Below, piece by piece: positions 27,656-34,489 of a DNA stretch of 64,000 nt. The notes under the pieces are model-generated. The model worked only from the letters and a program-made list of their open reading frames with translations, was not told the DNA's origin and did no database searches. Location: positions 62,001-126,000 of the forward strand of contig CAYPTB010000021.1 in assembly GCA_964413535.1 (NCBI GenBank), read 5' to 3'. Position numbers and translations under genes: made by a program. How positions within the stretch are numbered: the stretch's first letter is position 1; each line of letters opens with the position of its first letter. The stretch is from CAYPTB01 sp964413535. Its GTDB lineage: Bacteria > Planctomycetota > UBA1135 > GCA-002686595.

Positions 27656-28960
27656 ATGACGAACACCAACCGACTCAAGCTCACGAACGAGAGCATCAAG
27701 AAGCACTGCATCCCGCCCGGCCCCGACGAAGCGAAGCCGTCAGGTCGGCCAGTCACCGAGCGCTTCTACTGGGACACGGAGCTGCGCGGCTTTGGCATCG
27801 TCGTGCGCGCGACGAGTCGATCGTTCATCGTGCAGAAAGATGTTCGCGGTCGATCGGTGCGTGTGACTATCGGCAAGTTCCCCGAGTGGACGGCGGACGC
27901 GGCGCGCAAGGAAGCTCGCGAACGCATCGTCGAGATGGACAAGGGCGGAAACCCGAACCGCCGCAAGCGTGAGGAGGCGGTCCGCGGCGTCACGCTCGCC
28001 GAGGCGATGAAGTGGCACCACGAAGCGATGCGAGCCGACGAGTGCTCGCCGCGCTCGATCGAGTCGATGAAGTACGAGGTCGGGCTATACCTCGCCGACT
28101 GGCTCAAGCGCCCGCTCGCCGAGATCACGCGCAACGACTGCGCGACGCGGCACACGCGAATCACCGAACAGCACGGCCCGTACGCGGCGAACCGCTCCAT
28201 GCGCTTCTTCCGCGCGTGCTACCGAACGGCCGACAAGCGCCTCGAAGAGGACCTGCCGCGCTGCCCGGTCGTCGCGGTGAACTTCAACAAGGAGCGCCGC
28301 CGCCAAGAGCCGATCCCGTGGTCACGCCTCCCCGCGTGGGCCAAGGCAATCGACTCGCTCGCGAACCCGGTACGCCGCGACCTCCAGTTCTTCGTCCTGT
28401 TCACCGGGCTCCGACGCGAGGACGCCTGCACCGTTCGGTGGGAGCACGTCAACCTGAGCGACGAGCCGATTCTCCTGGGCAAGGTCGAAGTCCCGCCCGG
28501 CTGCATCCATCGCCCGAAGCCCAAGGGCGGCGTCGATCGCGCGTTCACGGTCCCGCTCTCGGCGTTCGCGCTCGACATCCTCCGGCGACGGCGCGCGGAG
28601 AATAGCCAGCTCGTCCCCGACGACGGAGGCTGGGCCTTCCCGACTCGCAACATGCGCGGCGAGGTGACGCACGTCCAGGAGATGAAGGAGAAGCCCATCG
28701 AGCCGTTCGGCAAGATCCCCTCGCCGCACCGGCTCCGCGACACGTTCGCGACGGCCGCGAGCGAGGCCGGGCTCGCGCGCCAGGAGATCAAGCTCCTGAT
28801 GAACCACGTACTCCCGCAAGGAGACGTGACCGACGGGTACATCCGCAACAGTCCCGAGCACCTGCTCGGGTGCGTCGAGCGCGTCGCCGCGTTCCTCTCG
28901 GCGCGCCTTTGGCCCAAGGAGACGCGGCTCCGCGCCGTCCCGCGCGCCGAGGTCGGGTAA
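27656..28960 (+). CDS. int: Tyrosine recombinase integrase
   Basis: 434 residues. An N-terminal DUF4102-like arm-binding part (FYWDTELRGFGIVVRATSRS) is followed by a core-binding domain (about 105-190) and the catalytic domain. Catalytic residues are visible: Arg in FTGLRREDACTVRW (about 250), His-x-x-Arg in SPHRLRDTFATAA (about 356), a His in LLMNHVLPQGDVTDGYI and the nucleophile Tyr in the same segment (about 393). It lies 144 bases inside attL and reads away from it, so the truncated tRNA's promoter could transcribe it. Its TAA abuts the CCA end of the element's own tRNA. Confidence 0.95.
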   Translation: MTNTNRLKLTNESIKKHCIPPGPDEAKPSGRPVTERFYWDTELRGFGIVVRATSRSFIVQKDVRGRSVRVTIGKFPEWTADAARKEARERIVEMDKGGNPNRRKREEAVRGVTLAEAMKWHHEAMRADECSPRSIESMKYEVGLYLADWLKRPLAEITRNDCATRHTRITEQHGPYAANRSMRFFRACYRTADKRLEEDLPRCPVVAVNFNKERRRQEPIPWSRLPAWAKAIDSLANPVRRDLQFFVLFTGLRREDACTVRWEHVNLSDEPILLGKVEVPPGCIHRPKPKGGVDRAFTVPLSAFALDILRRRRAENSQLVPDDGGWAFPTRNMRGEVTHVQEMKEKPIEPFGKIPSPHRLRDTFATAASEAGLARQEIKLLMNHVLPQGDVTDGYIRNSPEHLLGCVERVAAFLSARLWPKETRLRAVPRAEVG

Positions 28961-29037
28961 TGGCGCGCCCGCCTGGGCTCGAACCAGGGGCCTGCTGCTT
29001 AGAAGGCAGCTGCTCTATCCATCTGAGCTACGGGCGC
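28961..29037 (-). tRNA. Element-borne tRNA-Arg (anticodon TCT) with encoded CCA
   Basis: A complete cloverleaf on the minus strand: acceptor GCGCCCG/CGGGCGC, D stem GCTC/GAGC, anticodon stem GCTGC/GCAGC with loop CTTCTAA, T stem CCTGG/CCAGG with loop TTCGAGC, discriminator G, then CCA at 28963-28961. The acceptor and T stem match the disrupted host tRNA-Arg(TCT), but the anticodon stem and first loop base differ, so it no longer matches the 9-bp core. It probably supplies the tRNA lost by integration. Confidence 0.96.
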
Positions 29038-29269
29038 ATCGGGCTCTAGGCTACCCGTCGGCCGGGCGCGGGCTCTAGCCCAAGCCTCGCGCATCCATGC
29101 CGGACTCCCTGGAGTCGGAGCCAAGAGCCCTCTCGCCCAGCGGAGCGCGGCAAGGTGGCACGTCGGGGCCATGTAGCGTCGTGCTCGGCTGCTCGCCAAT
29201 GTACGCTCTCAAGCCCAGTTCGACGCGCCCGCCGCGCTGCTGGTCAACTCAACACGAGGAGGCGACGCA

Positions 29270-30037
29270 ATGCCGGAACAACTCACTGACGAAGCGCGCG
29301 AACTTCTATCCGCGTTGGTCAAGGAACGAACCCGTGAGCTGTTCGCGGAGGACGCCGGGAAGCATCGGGAGTACCTGGACTCGGTGTTCAACCGCCTGAC
29401 CTGGGCGCTGGGCATCTTGGTCGTCGCCGTCGGAGTATTCGGGACGTGGACTTTCGGTGAGTCGGTCGAAGCTGCCGCCAACGGGCAGGTTCGGACGTTC
29501 ATGAATGAGGAACGCGTGAGAGAGCAATTGCAGACCCAAATAGACGATGCCATCAGGAAGGCGAGCCCTCAGCTGGAGGCAGAGGCACTCCGCAGGGTGA
29601 AGGTCGCGTTGGAGAGCCAGGTGGGGCAGGACCTCCAAGATGCTGTCGCTGCAAAGGCTGCGGAGATCCGGGGCGTGCCCGCCGCCAGCATCGTCGCCGA
29701 TAGCCTGCGGGGGCCGTCTGGGCCTGAAGGCCCTACGGGCAAGCAAGGCCCCCCCGGCCTCGATGGCTTGCCCCTTGGGACGATCCTTTCATGGGTTCCT
29801 CAAAGTGGACAAGGCACAAGCACGACGCCTCCGATTGGTTGGAGAATCTGCGACGGGCGAGACGGTACGCCCGATCTTCGAAATGGCATCTTGGTCGGCG
29901 GTCCTGTGCTCGCTAAGCATGGAAGGAACGAGGAACCCGGAAAGCAAACTGGCTGGAACATCCGCGCCGCCGGACCCGGCGGGCCGGAGCCGGATTGGCA
30001 GGGTTTCACAGTTCTATTCATCATGAAGATGCAATGA
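29270..30037 (+). CDS. Membrane-anchored collagen-like protein with tail-collar C terminus
   Basis: 255 residues with no signal peptide. One membrane helix at about 44-62 (TWALGILVVAVGVFGTW) is followed by a coiled coil (65-145), seven Gly-X-Y triplets (about 148-168) and a C-terminal domain opening PPIGWRICDGRDGTPDLRNG (residues 187-206), the phage tail-collar signature. Such domains are common in tail fibres, but the membrane anchor is unusual for a virion part. Start has an ACGAGGAGG Shine-Dalgarno 7 bases upstream. Lower GC than the host genes. Confidence 0.75.
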   Translation: MPEQLTDEARELLSALVKERTRELFAEDAGKHREYLDSVFNRLTWALGILVVAVGVFGTWTFGESVEAAANGQVRTFMNEERVREQLQTQIDDAIRKASPQLEAEALRRVKVALESQVGQDLQDAVAAKAAEIRGVPAASIVADSLRGPSGPEGPTGKQGPPGLDGLPLGTILSWVPQSGQGTSTTPPIGWRICDGRDGTPDLRNGILVGGPVLAKHGRNEEPGKQTGWNIRAAGPGGPEPDWQGFTVLFIMKMQ

Positions 30038-30168
30038 TCGTTTCGTTCCGCACCTCGAAGGCGTGCATGTATTGGCGCCGACGATTCGCTGACCGCCAGA
30101 CAAACGGAGAGTGGTTCGAGCTGCGATCCGAGGACGTGCGCGCGTTCAAGCGCCGGAGGTTCAAGTAG
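30034..30168 (+). CDS. Small basic protein, 44 aa
   Basis: The ATG overlaps the stop of the collagen-like gene (ATGA), giving MIVSFRTSKACMYWRRRFAD and ending in KRRRFK. The segment RQTNGEWFELRSEDVRAFKR resembles the tail of GIY-YIG/T5orf172-type proteins, so it could be a small DNA-binding protein or the remnant of a larger one. The coupling argues that it is translated. Confidence 0.45.
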   Translation: MIVSFRTSKACMYWRRRFADRQTNGEWFELRSEDVRAFKRRRFK

Positions 30169-30192
30169 CCGCCGCATAATCGCCCGGCGTTC

Positions 30193-30816
30193 CTACGCGT
30201 GCGCCCCACGCCACTTCTGGGTGGCCTTCAAGGTCTGGGTGACCAGGCCGTAGGCGTGCTTCGACTGGTTCAGGAAGGCGCCTGGCCCGAGCGTTGCCAT
30301 CTGCCTGATGTGCACGTCGTTCCGCTGCCTTCTCAGCTTGTCGAGGTCGTCCGCGAGCACCTGGGAGATGATCCCGAAGTCCCTCGCCACGCGAATCAAC
30401 CACCAGAAGGAAGACTTCTTCAATGCAGCCTCGGGAGCAGCAGTGTTCCACTTGATCGCGCGCTTCATCACGTCGGGGTCGTGCCACTCGTAGGCGGTTC
30501 CCTTCGCATGGCCCTTTCGGATCGCGTGGGCGATCATGTCCGAGAGCAAGCCCTCGACGATGCTGGAGTAGTCCACGAGTTGGGCGCGCACGTGTGCGGC
30601 CCGCTCCTCTCCCCTGGTCAACGTTGCTAGCCCGAGCTTGTAGAGCCATCGCGAGCCGTAGAGCACCTGCGCCATGCAACGCCGCATTCCCGCGTCGTTC
30701 ACGTGCGCGAACTCTTCGGCCTCCAACTCGTCCGGCAACTTCAAGTCAGCTCGTGCGAAGTCCGTAAAGGCCTGGATCACGCGCTCGCCGAACTGCTCCT
30801 GGATCGGGTTGCTCAT
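30193..30816 (-). CDS. HEPN-like helical protein coupled to DUF4238 gene
   Basis: 207 residues, all predicted helical. Residues 162-169 read RRQRNDVH: an Arg-Asn followed by a His, resembling the R-x4-6-H motif of HEPN ribonucleases (the spacing from R165 is 3, from R163 is 5). Its ATG at 30816 overlaps the stop of the DUF4238 gene, so the two are co-translated. No family name can be given with certainty. A role as toxin, antitoxin or defence effector is inferred. Confidence 0.6.
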   Translation of the reverse strand: MSNPIQEQFGERVIQAFTDFARADLKLPDELEAEEFAHVNDAGMRRCMAQVLYGSRWLYKLGLATLTRGEERAAHVRAQLVDYSSIVEGLLSDMIAHAIRKGHAKGTAYEWHDPDVMKRAIKWNTAAPEAALKKSSFWWLIRVARDFGIISQVLADDLDKLRRQRNDVHIRQMATLGPGAFLNQSKHAYGLVTQTLKATQKWRGAHA

Positions 30817-31781
30817 CGGGCCCTCGTGCCTGGCTCCTCTTCCTGCGATGGGGCAAGTCGCACAACGTCATCTCGGCTTCCCGGTGTCCCGTCGGGCAGG
30901 ACCACGTGGAACTCGGGCTCGGCGCTGTAGACGTACCGCGTCGCGTAGGTGACTGTCCACATGTTCACGATCCCGACGAGCATCGGGTTGGCGATCGTCA
31001 TCGGGAACGGCCGCTCGAACATGCCCAGGAGCGCCGCGCGGCGGCCGAGCGGGATCTGCGCCGTCGTGTTCCCGACGCCGAGGCCCGGCGGCATCCATCG
31101 TGCGGCCGGGGACTCGTTCCAGCACACGGTTAGCGGGCGGTCCGAGCATACAAAGTCCGGGCACCCGTCCGGCGCGACCGCGAGGGTCCATTTGCGCTCC
31201 GCGAGGACGGCCGCGAGCGCGGGGAGCGGGTGCAGGATCATCCCGAGTCGCGTGTTCTGGTCCCAGGTCACGTCGTACTCCTCGGACAGAACGAACTCGC
31301 GCATCTGCTCGTAGGGCACGTCCGGAACCGAATCCCCTGCTTCCTTCATGCGCTTGACGTGCGCGGCCCAGGTCTCGGGCGTCGCGGTCAGGTACCAGGC
31401 GACGCGCTTCATGATTCCGTCCGCCATGTCGTCGAGGCCGCGCAGCGCGCCGGGGACTCGAACCGCCTGGACGGCGAGGAACTCCATGAGCCGTGTCCGT
31501 AGTTCCCCATCCGGCACTCGCCCCTCGCGCAGTGTCGCTTGGATCGCCTCGCGCGAGTGACTCTCGACTTCGGCAAAGAACGTCTCGACGGCGAGCGCGT
31601 CGTGCTCGTCGTCCTCGGTGACCTCCAGGGCGTAGAAGTTCCGCTCGCTCGCCGTCTTCTCAGGGCTCGACTCCCACTGTCGGCCCGTGTCGCGGTCGAG
31701 GACGCGCAGCCTCCCGCCGGGGTCGGTGAAGTTGGCGAGGTAGCTCCTCGGGACGTAGTGGTGCTTGCGCGGGACGGTCAT
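30813..31781 (-). CDS. DUF4238 family protein
   Basis: 322 residues. It has the two DUF4238 hallmarks: the N-terminal KHHYVPRSYLANF and the later DFVCSDRPLTVCW (about residues 208-220), with a conserved His-Pro region between. The family has no proven function. It is the first gene of a two-gene minus-strand operon with a HEPN-like protein, and faces a divergent gene at 31923 across a 141-base gap. A defence or toxin-antitoxin role is an inference from the element context. Confidence 0.8.
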   Translation of the reverse strand: MTVPRKHHYVPRSYLANFTDPGGRLRVLDRDTGRQWESSPEKTASERNFYALEVTEDDEHDALAVETFFAEVESHSREAIQATLREGRVPDGELRTRLMEFLAVQAVRVPGALRGLDDMADGIMKRVAWYLTATPETWAAHVKRMKEAGDSVPDVPYEQMREFVLSEEYDVTWDQNTRLGMILHPLPALAAVLAERKWTLAVAPDGCPDFVCSDRPLTVCWNESPAARWMPPGLGVGNTTAQIPLGRRAALLGMFERPFPMTIANPMLVGIVNMWTVTYATRYVYSAEPEFHVVLPDGTPGSRDDVVRLAPSQEEEPGTRAR

Positions 31782-31922
31782 GGGCTCCCGCAGGCCCTAC
31801 CCAAGAGAGCGCCGCGAGTCCAGCCCGAAGTGGACGACCTCGCAGGAGGCAGTCGTGTGGTCCGGCCGAGGGCGCGGGCGTCGAGGGTGGAGCCACCTCC
31901 AGAGCGCCTGTAGCCTGACACG

Positions 31923-32279
31923 GTGCCGCACACCGACCAGACCTACCCGACCTTCGCCGCCTTCGTCGAGGACGTCGTCCTGCCGCTCCGCATCAAGCAC
32001 CCCGAGCGCAAGCGGCTCGACGGCTGGGAGAAGGGCGGCAACATCGCGGTGGCTGGCCGGTTCCACCTCGGCGGCGCGGAGTGGGTCGCCCACGAGGACT
32101 GCCACTTCGACCCGCTGCTGCTCGCCTACTGGAGCGCGCGGGCTCGCGGCGATGCCCGGACCTTCGTTCGGGCAGATACCAAGAAGGGCGTCCGCCTCGA
32201 CCTCGCGCCCGACCTCCAGGCCCTCCATTGGTCGCGGTGGCGGTACCTGTACCAGACGTCGAAGCCCCGGCGGAAGTAG
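31923..32279 (+). CDS. Hypothetical protein, 118 aa
   Basis: Starts at GTG 31923. Soluble, rich in Trp, His and Arg (GWEKGGNIAVAGRFHLGGAE, then HFDPLLLAYWSARARG). No recognised domain. It is alone on the plus strand and divergent from the DUF4238 operon. Confidence 0.55.
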   Translation: MPHTDQTYPTFAAFVEDVVLPLRIKHPERKRLDGWEKGGNIAVAGRFHLGGAEWVAHEDCHFDPLLLAYWSARARGDARTFVRADTKKGVRLDLAPDLQALHWSRWRYLYQTSKPRRK

Positions 32280-32304
32280 GCACAGGAGTGGAGTGCGCGG
32301 GCCG

Positions 32305-32460
32305 CTACTTCATCGGTCGCTCGTTCTTGGTCACGATCGGGACGGACTGCGCGGTCGAGCCAGCGCCGCGATCGAACCAGGCCACAGGCTCCGTCGGCGG
32401 CGGCGGAGGTTGGGGCGCGGTCTGAGGAGCCGCCGCGCTGGGGTTGTTGGTCTCGGTCAC
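32305..32460 (-). CDS. Small proline-rich protein, 51 aa
   Basis: GTG at 32460 overlaps the TGA of the membrane-protein gene upstream (GTGA). The product has a proline tract (QTAPQPPPPPTEP). No domain is recognised; it is called on the overlap and its in-frame length. Confidence 0.4.
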   Translation of the reverse strand: MTETNNPSAAAPQTAPQPPPPPTEPVAWFDRGAGSTAQSVPIVTKNERPMK

Positions 32461-33011
32461 TTGATCGACTCCAAGAGGATGTTGACGGGTTCGAGGCTGT
32501 ACGGGGCCGCCGCCGCGACGACGGTTACAACGGTAGCTCGGAGCGAGGTGCGCCTCCACCGCCCAAGCTCGTCGCCGCTCGCCTGCGCCGCGCGCACGGT
32601 GTCGAGCAGGTTGTTCCGGGCCCGGTCGAGGCGGTGCTCGTAGTCTTGCTTGGTCGCGGTGTGCTCGGGCTCGTCGTCCCGCGTGAAGACGGTGAGCTGC
32701 ACTCCCGGGACGGGACGGGTCACGATGACGCGGTACCAGTAGGCGAACGCAACGACCGCCGCGCCGAACATCACGACGCGCGAGGCGGCCGTGAACGTCG
32801 CGTATCCACCGGGAACGTCCTTGCTGACGACGAGGACGAGGAGCGTGGGGATGAGCAGGAAGCACACGTGCGCCTGGCTCCGCGTGTTCGCGCGCCCCAC
32901 GTTCTCGCTCTCCAGCGCGGCGGAGAGGCGATCGCAGCTCCACTGGAGGTAGGCCCGCCGCCCCTCGGTGGTCGGCGGGCCCGCGCCCTCGCTCTGCGGC
33001 ACTGCCGCCAT
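32457..33011 (-). CDS. Small multi-helix membrane protein
   Basis: 184 residues. After a soluble N terminus there are two adjacent membrane helices (around HVCFLLIPTLLVLVVSK and VVMFGAAVVAFAYWYRVIV), a charged central part (DDEPEHTATKQDYEHRLDRA) and a last hydrophobic segment (TVVTVVAAAAPYSLEPV). The plan (paired helices around a soluble linker) recalls two- to four-helix effectors of nucleotide-signalling defence systems, but no signature proves it. The DUF2188 gene lies just upstream and shares no more than a base or so with it. Confidence 0.55.
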   Translation of the reverse strand: MAAVPQSEGAGPPTTEGRRAYLQWSCDRLSAALESENVGRANTRSQAHVCFLLIPTLLVLVVSKDVPGGYATFTAASRVVMFGAAVVAFAYWYRVIVTRPVPGVQLTVFTRDDEPEHTATKQDYEHRLDRARNNLLDTVRAAQASGDELGRWRRTSLRATVVTVVAAAAPYSLEPVNILLESIK

Positions 33012-33245
33012 CTAGTGCTTCCGGTCCTTGGGCGGGTGCGGGTCGTTCCCGAAGCTGTCGCTGTCGCGGATCTTCCCGTCGCGGCCGTGGATGCGCAGCT
33101 CCGACTTCTCGGCTTTCGCTGCCTCACGCCCCGCCTTCGCAGCGTCGGCCTGGGTCTTGTGGACGGACGACGCGCGCTGCGCTCCGTCCTTCTTGACGGC
33201 CCAGCCGTCGTCGTGGGGAACTACGTGCACGTTCTGCTTGGCCAT
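33012..33245 (-). CDS. DUF2188 protein
   Basis: 77 residues. It follows the family pattern: VHVVPHDDGWAVKKDGAQRA, then TQADAAKAGREAAKAEKSEL and the closing DSFGNDPHPPKD. The family is small and of unknown function and often occurs beside DUF1508 genes, as it does here (6 bases downstream). Confidence 0.85.
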   Translation of the reverse strand: MAKQNVHVVPHDDGWAVKKDGAQRASSVHKTQADAAKAGREAAKAEKSELRIHGRDGKIRDSDSFGNDPHPPKDRKH

Positions 33246-33250
33246 GTGGA

Positions 33251-33451
33251 TCACCACCCAGCGGCGGAGCGCCCCGCCGTGTCGTCGTCGATGGAGGCGC
33301 CGGGGGCGCCGGTCTGGACCAAGCGGATCCCGGCCTGGCAGTCCGACTTCGAGAAATAGCCCTCCCCCGAGTCGGCGATGATGCGGCTGTTCGCCGCGCG
33401 AAGCCGCCACCGGAACTGGCCCGCGCTGTCCTTGTAGATCGTGAACTTCAT
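33251..33451 (-). CDS. DUF1508 (YegP-like) protein
   Basis: 66 residues matching the YegP-type module: FTIYKDSAGQFRWRLRAANS, then RIIADSGEGYFSKSDCQAGI. These small beta-rich proteins are of unknown role. It is the first gene of a minus-strand run (DUF1508, DUF2188, membrane protein, Pro-rich protein) that diverges from the XRE repressor gene. Confidence 0.85.
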   Translation of the reverse strand: MKFTIYKDSAGQFRWRLRAANSRIIADSGEGYFSKSDCQAGIRLVQTGAPGASIDDDTAGRSAAGW

Positions 33452-33552
33452 CGTTGAGGTGCCCCTCCTTGGGGCGGTTGGGTTAGGCGCGCATCCTGCC
33501 CCAGCGGCTGGGTGAGAGTCAAGCCTACCGTCGCAATATCAAAGACATTTTA

Positions 33553-33566
33553 GCAAACCTGTTTGC
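33553..33566. promoter_or_regulatory. Palindromic operator GCAAAC-CT-GTTTGC
   Basis: A perfect 6-bp inverted repeat about a 2-base spacer, extended by TT...AA on both sides (33550-33569), lies in an AT-rich stretch between divergent genes. It is placed just before the TTGACC hexamer of the rightward promoter, where the XRE repressor would be expected to bind. Confidence 0.7.
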
Positions 33567-33570
33567 GAAC

Positions 33571-33598
33571 TTGACCTGGGCGATGCGGGGGCTACCCT
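33571..33598 (+). promoter_or_regulatory. Promoter of the XRE-ImmA pair
   Basis: TTGACC at 33571-33576 and TACCCT at 33593-33598 with a 16-base spacer. The XRE ATG is at 33606, only 7 bases after the -10, so the transcript would be nearly or fully leaderless. Confidence 0.5.
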
Positions 33599-33605
33599 CA
33601 CGGTC

Positions 33606-33938
33606 ATGTTGGACGGCAAGGCCGACTTCGACCGTGCCCTCGGGGAGCGGATCCGCGAGGCCCGGGAGCGGGTCGGCGTGAAGCAGGACCAGCTCGCCCG
33701 GGCCGTGGGGCTCTCGCGGACCTCGATCACGAACATCGAGAGGGGCCGCCAGGGCGTCCAGGCGCACCTCCTTGTGCGCCTTGCCGAGATTCTCGGGCGG
33801 CCTCCGGCGGACCTGCTCCCCCGGCTGGGCCCCGAGCCTTCGATCCCAGATAAGGTGCGGGACTTGGAGCCGAGCAAGCGGGAATGGGCGGAGCGCGTCA
33901 TGAGGTCAACCAAGAAGGACGACGACCATGCGGCCTAG
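33606..33938 (+). CDS. XRE-family HTH repressor
   Basis: 110 residues. The HTH_3 domain is clear: LGERIREARERVGVKQDQLA, then RAVGLSRTSITNIERGRQGV and LLVRLAEILGRPPADLL. The C-terminal tail is charged. The stop lies inside the start of the ImmA/IrrE gene (11-base overlap), the usual arrangement of a phage-type repressor with its anti-repressor protease. Confidence 0.93.
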   Translation: MLDGKADFDRALGERIREARERVGVKQDQLARAVGLSRTSITNIERGRQGVQAHLLVRLAEILGRPPADLLPRLGPEPSIPDKVRDLEPSKREWAERVMRSTKKDDDHAA

Positions 33939-34482
33939 GTACTCCCTCGCGCGCCGCCGGGCGCAGCAACTCCTCGCCGCCGGCGGCGTGACCGAGGCTC
34001 CGGTTCCGCTGGAGCGGCTCGCCGACCTGTGCCGCGCCACCATCCGCTACGAGCCCTTCGACGGCGAGGTGTCGGGGATGGTCCACTGCCACCCCGGCGG
34101 TGGCGGCGTCATCGGGGTGAACTCCGAGCACTCGAAGACGCGCCAGCGGTTCACGATCGCGCACGAGCTTGGGCACCTCCTCCTTCACGCGGACGAGGAG
34201 TTCCACATCGACGAGAAGCGCCCGCTCGCCCGCCGGGACGCGGTGTCGAGCCAGGCGATCGACCCGCGAGAGATGGAGGCCAACCAGTTTGCCGCCGAGC
34301 TGCTCATGCCCGAGGCGCTCGTGCGGGCATCGTGGGACTCCCTCGGCGAGGGCGAGGCGGAGGTAACGAGCGAGGAGGCGATCGAGGAGCTGGCGCGCGC
34401 CTACCGCGTGAGCCCGCTCGCCATGACGCACAGGCTAACCAACCTCGGGATCGTCAGTTCGGACGATGACGTTGCGGGGTGA
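33928..34482 (+). CDS. ImmA/IrrE-type metallopeptidase
   Basis: 184 residues. The zinc protease motif is RFTIAHELGHLLLHADEEFH (HExxH), followed by EMEANQFAAELLMP with the third ligand Glu, both diagnostic of COG2856. ImmA-type proteases cleave the partner repressor to switch a mobile element on; here the partner is the XRE protein encoded just upstream. A role in toxin-antitoxin control is the alternative. Confidence 0.92.
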   Translation: MRPRYSLARRRAQQLLAAGGVTEAPVPLERLADLCRATIRYEPFDGEVSGMVHCHPGGGGVIGVNSEHSKTRQRFTIAHELGHLLLHADEEFHIDEKRPLARRDAVSSQAIDPREMEANQFAAELLMPEALVRASWDSLGEGEAEVTSEEAIEELARAYRVSPLAMTHRLTNLGIVSSDDDVAG

Positions 34483-34489
34483 CCTACTC

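Noticed and set aside
29041..29269. Gene in the gap between the element tRNA and the collagen-like gene
   Set aside because: Short frames only, no ribosome site or overlap; treated as the promoter region of 29270.
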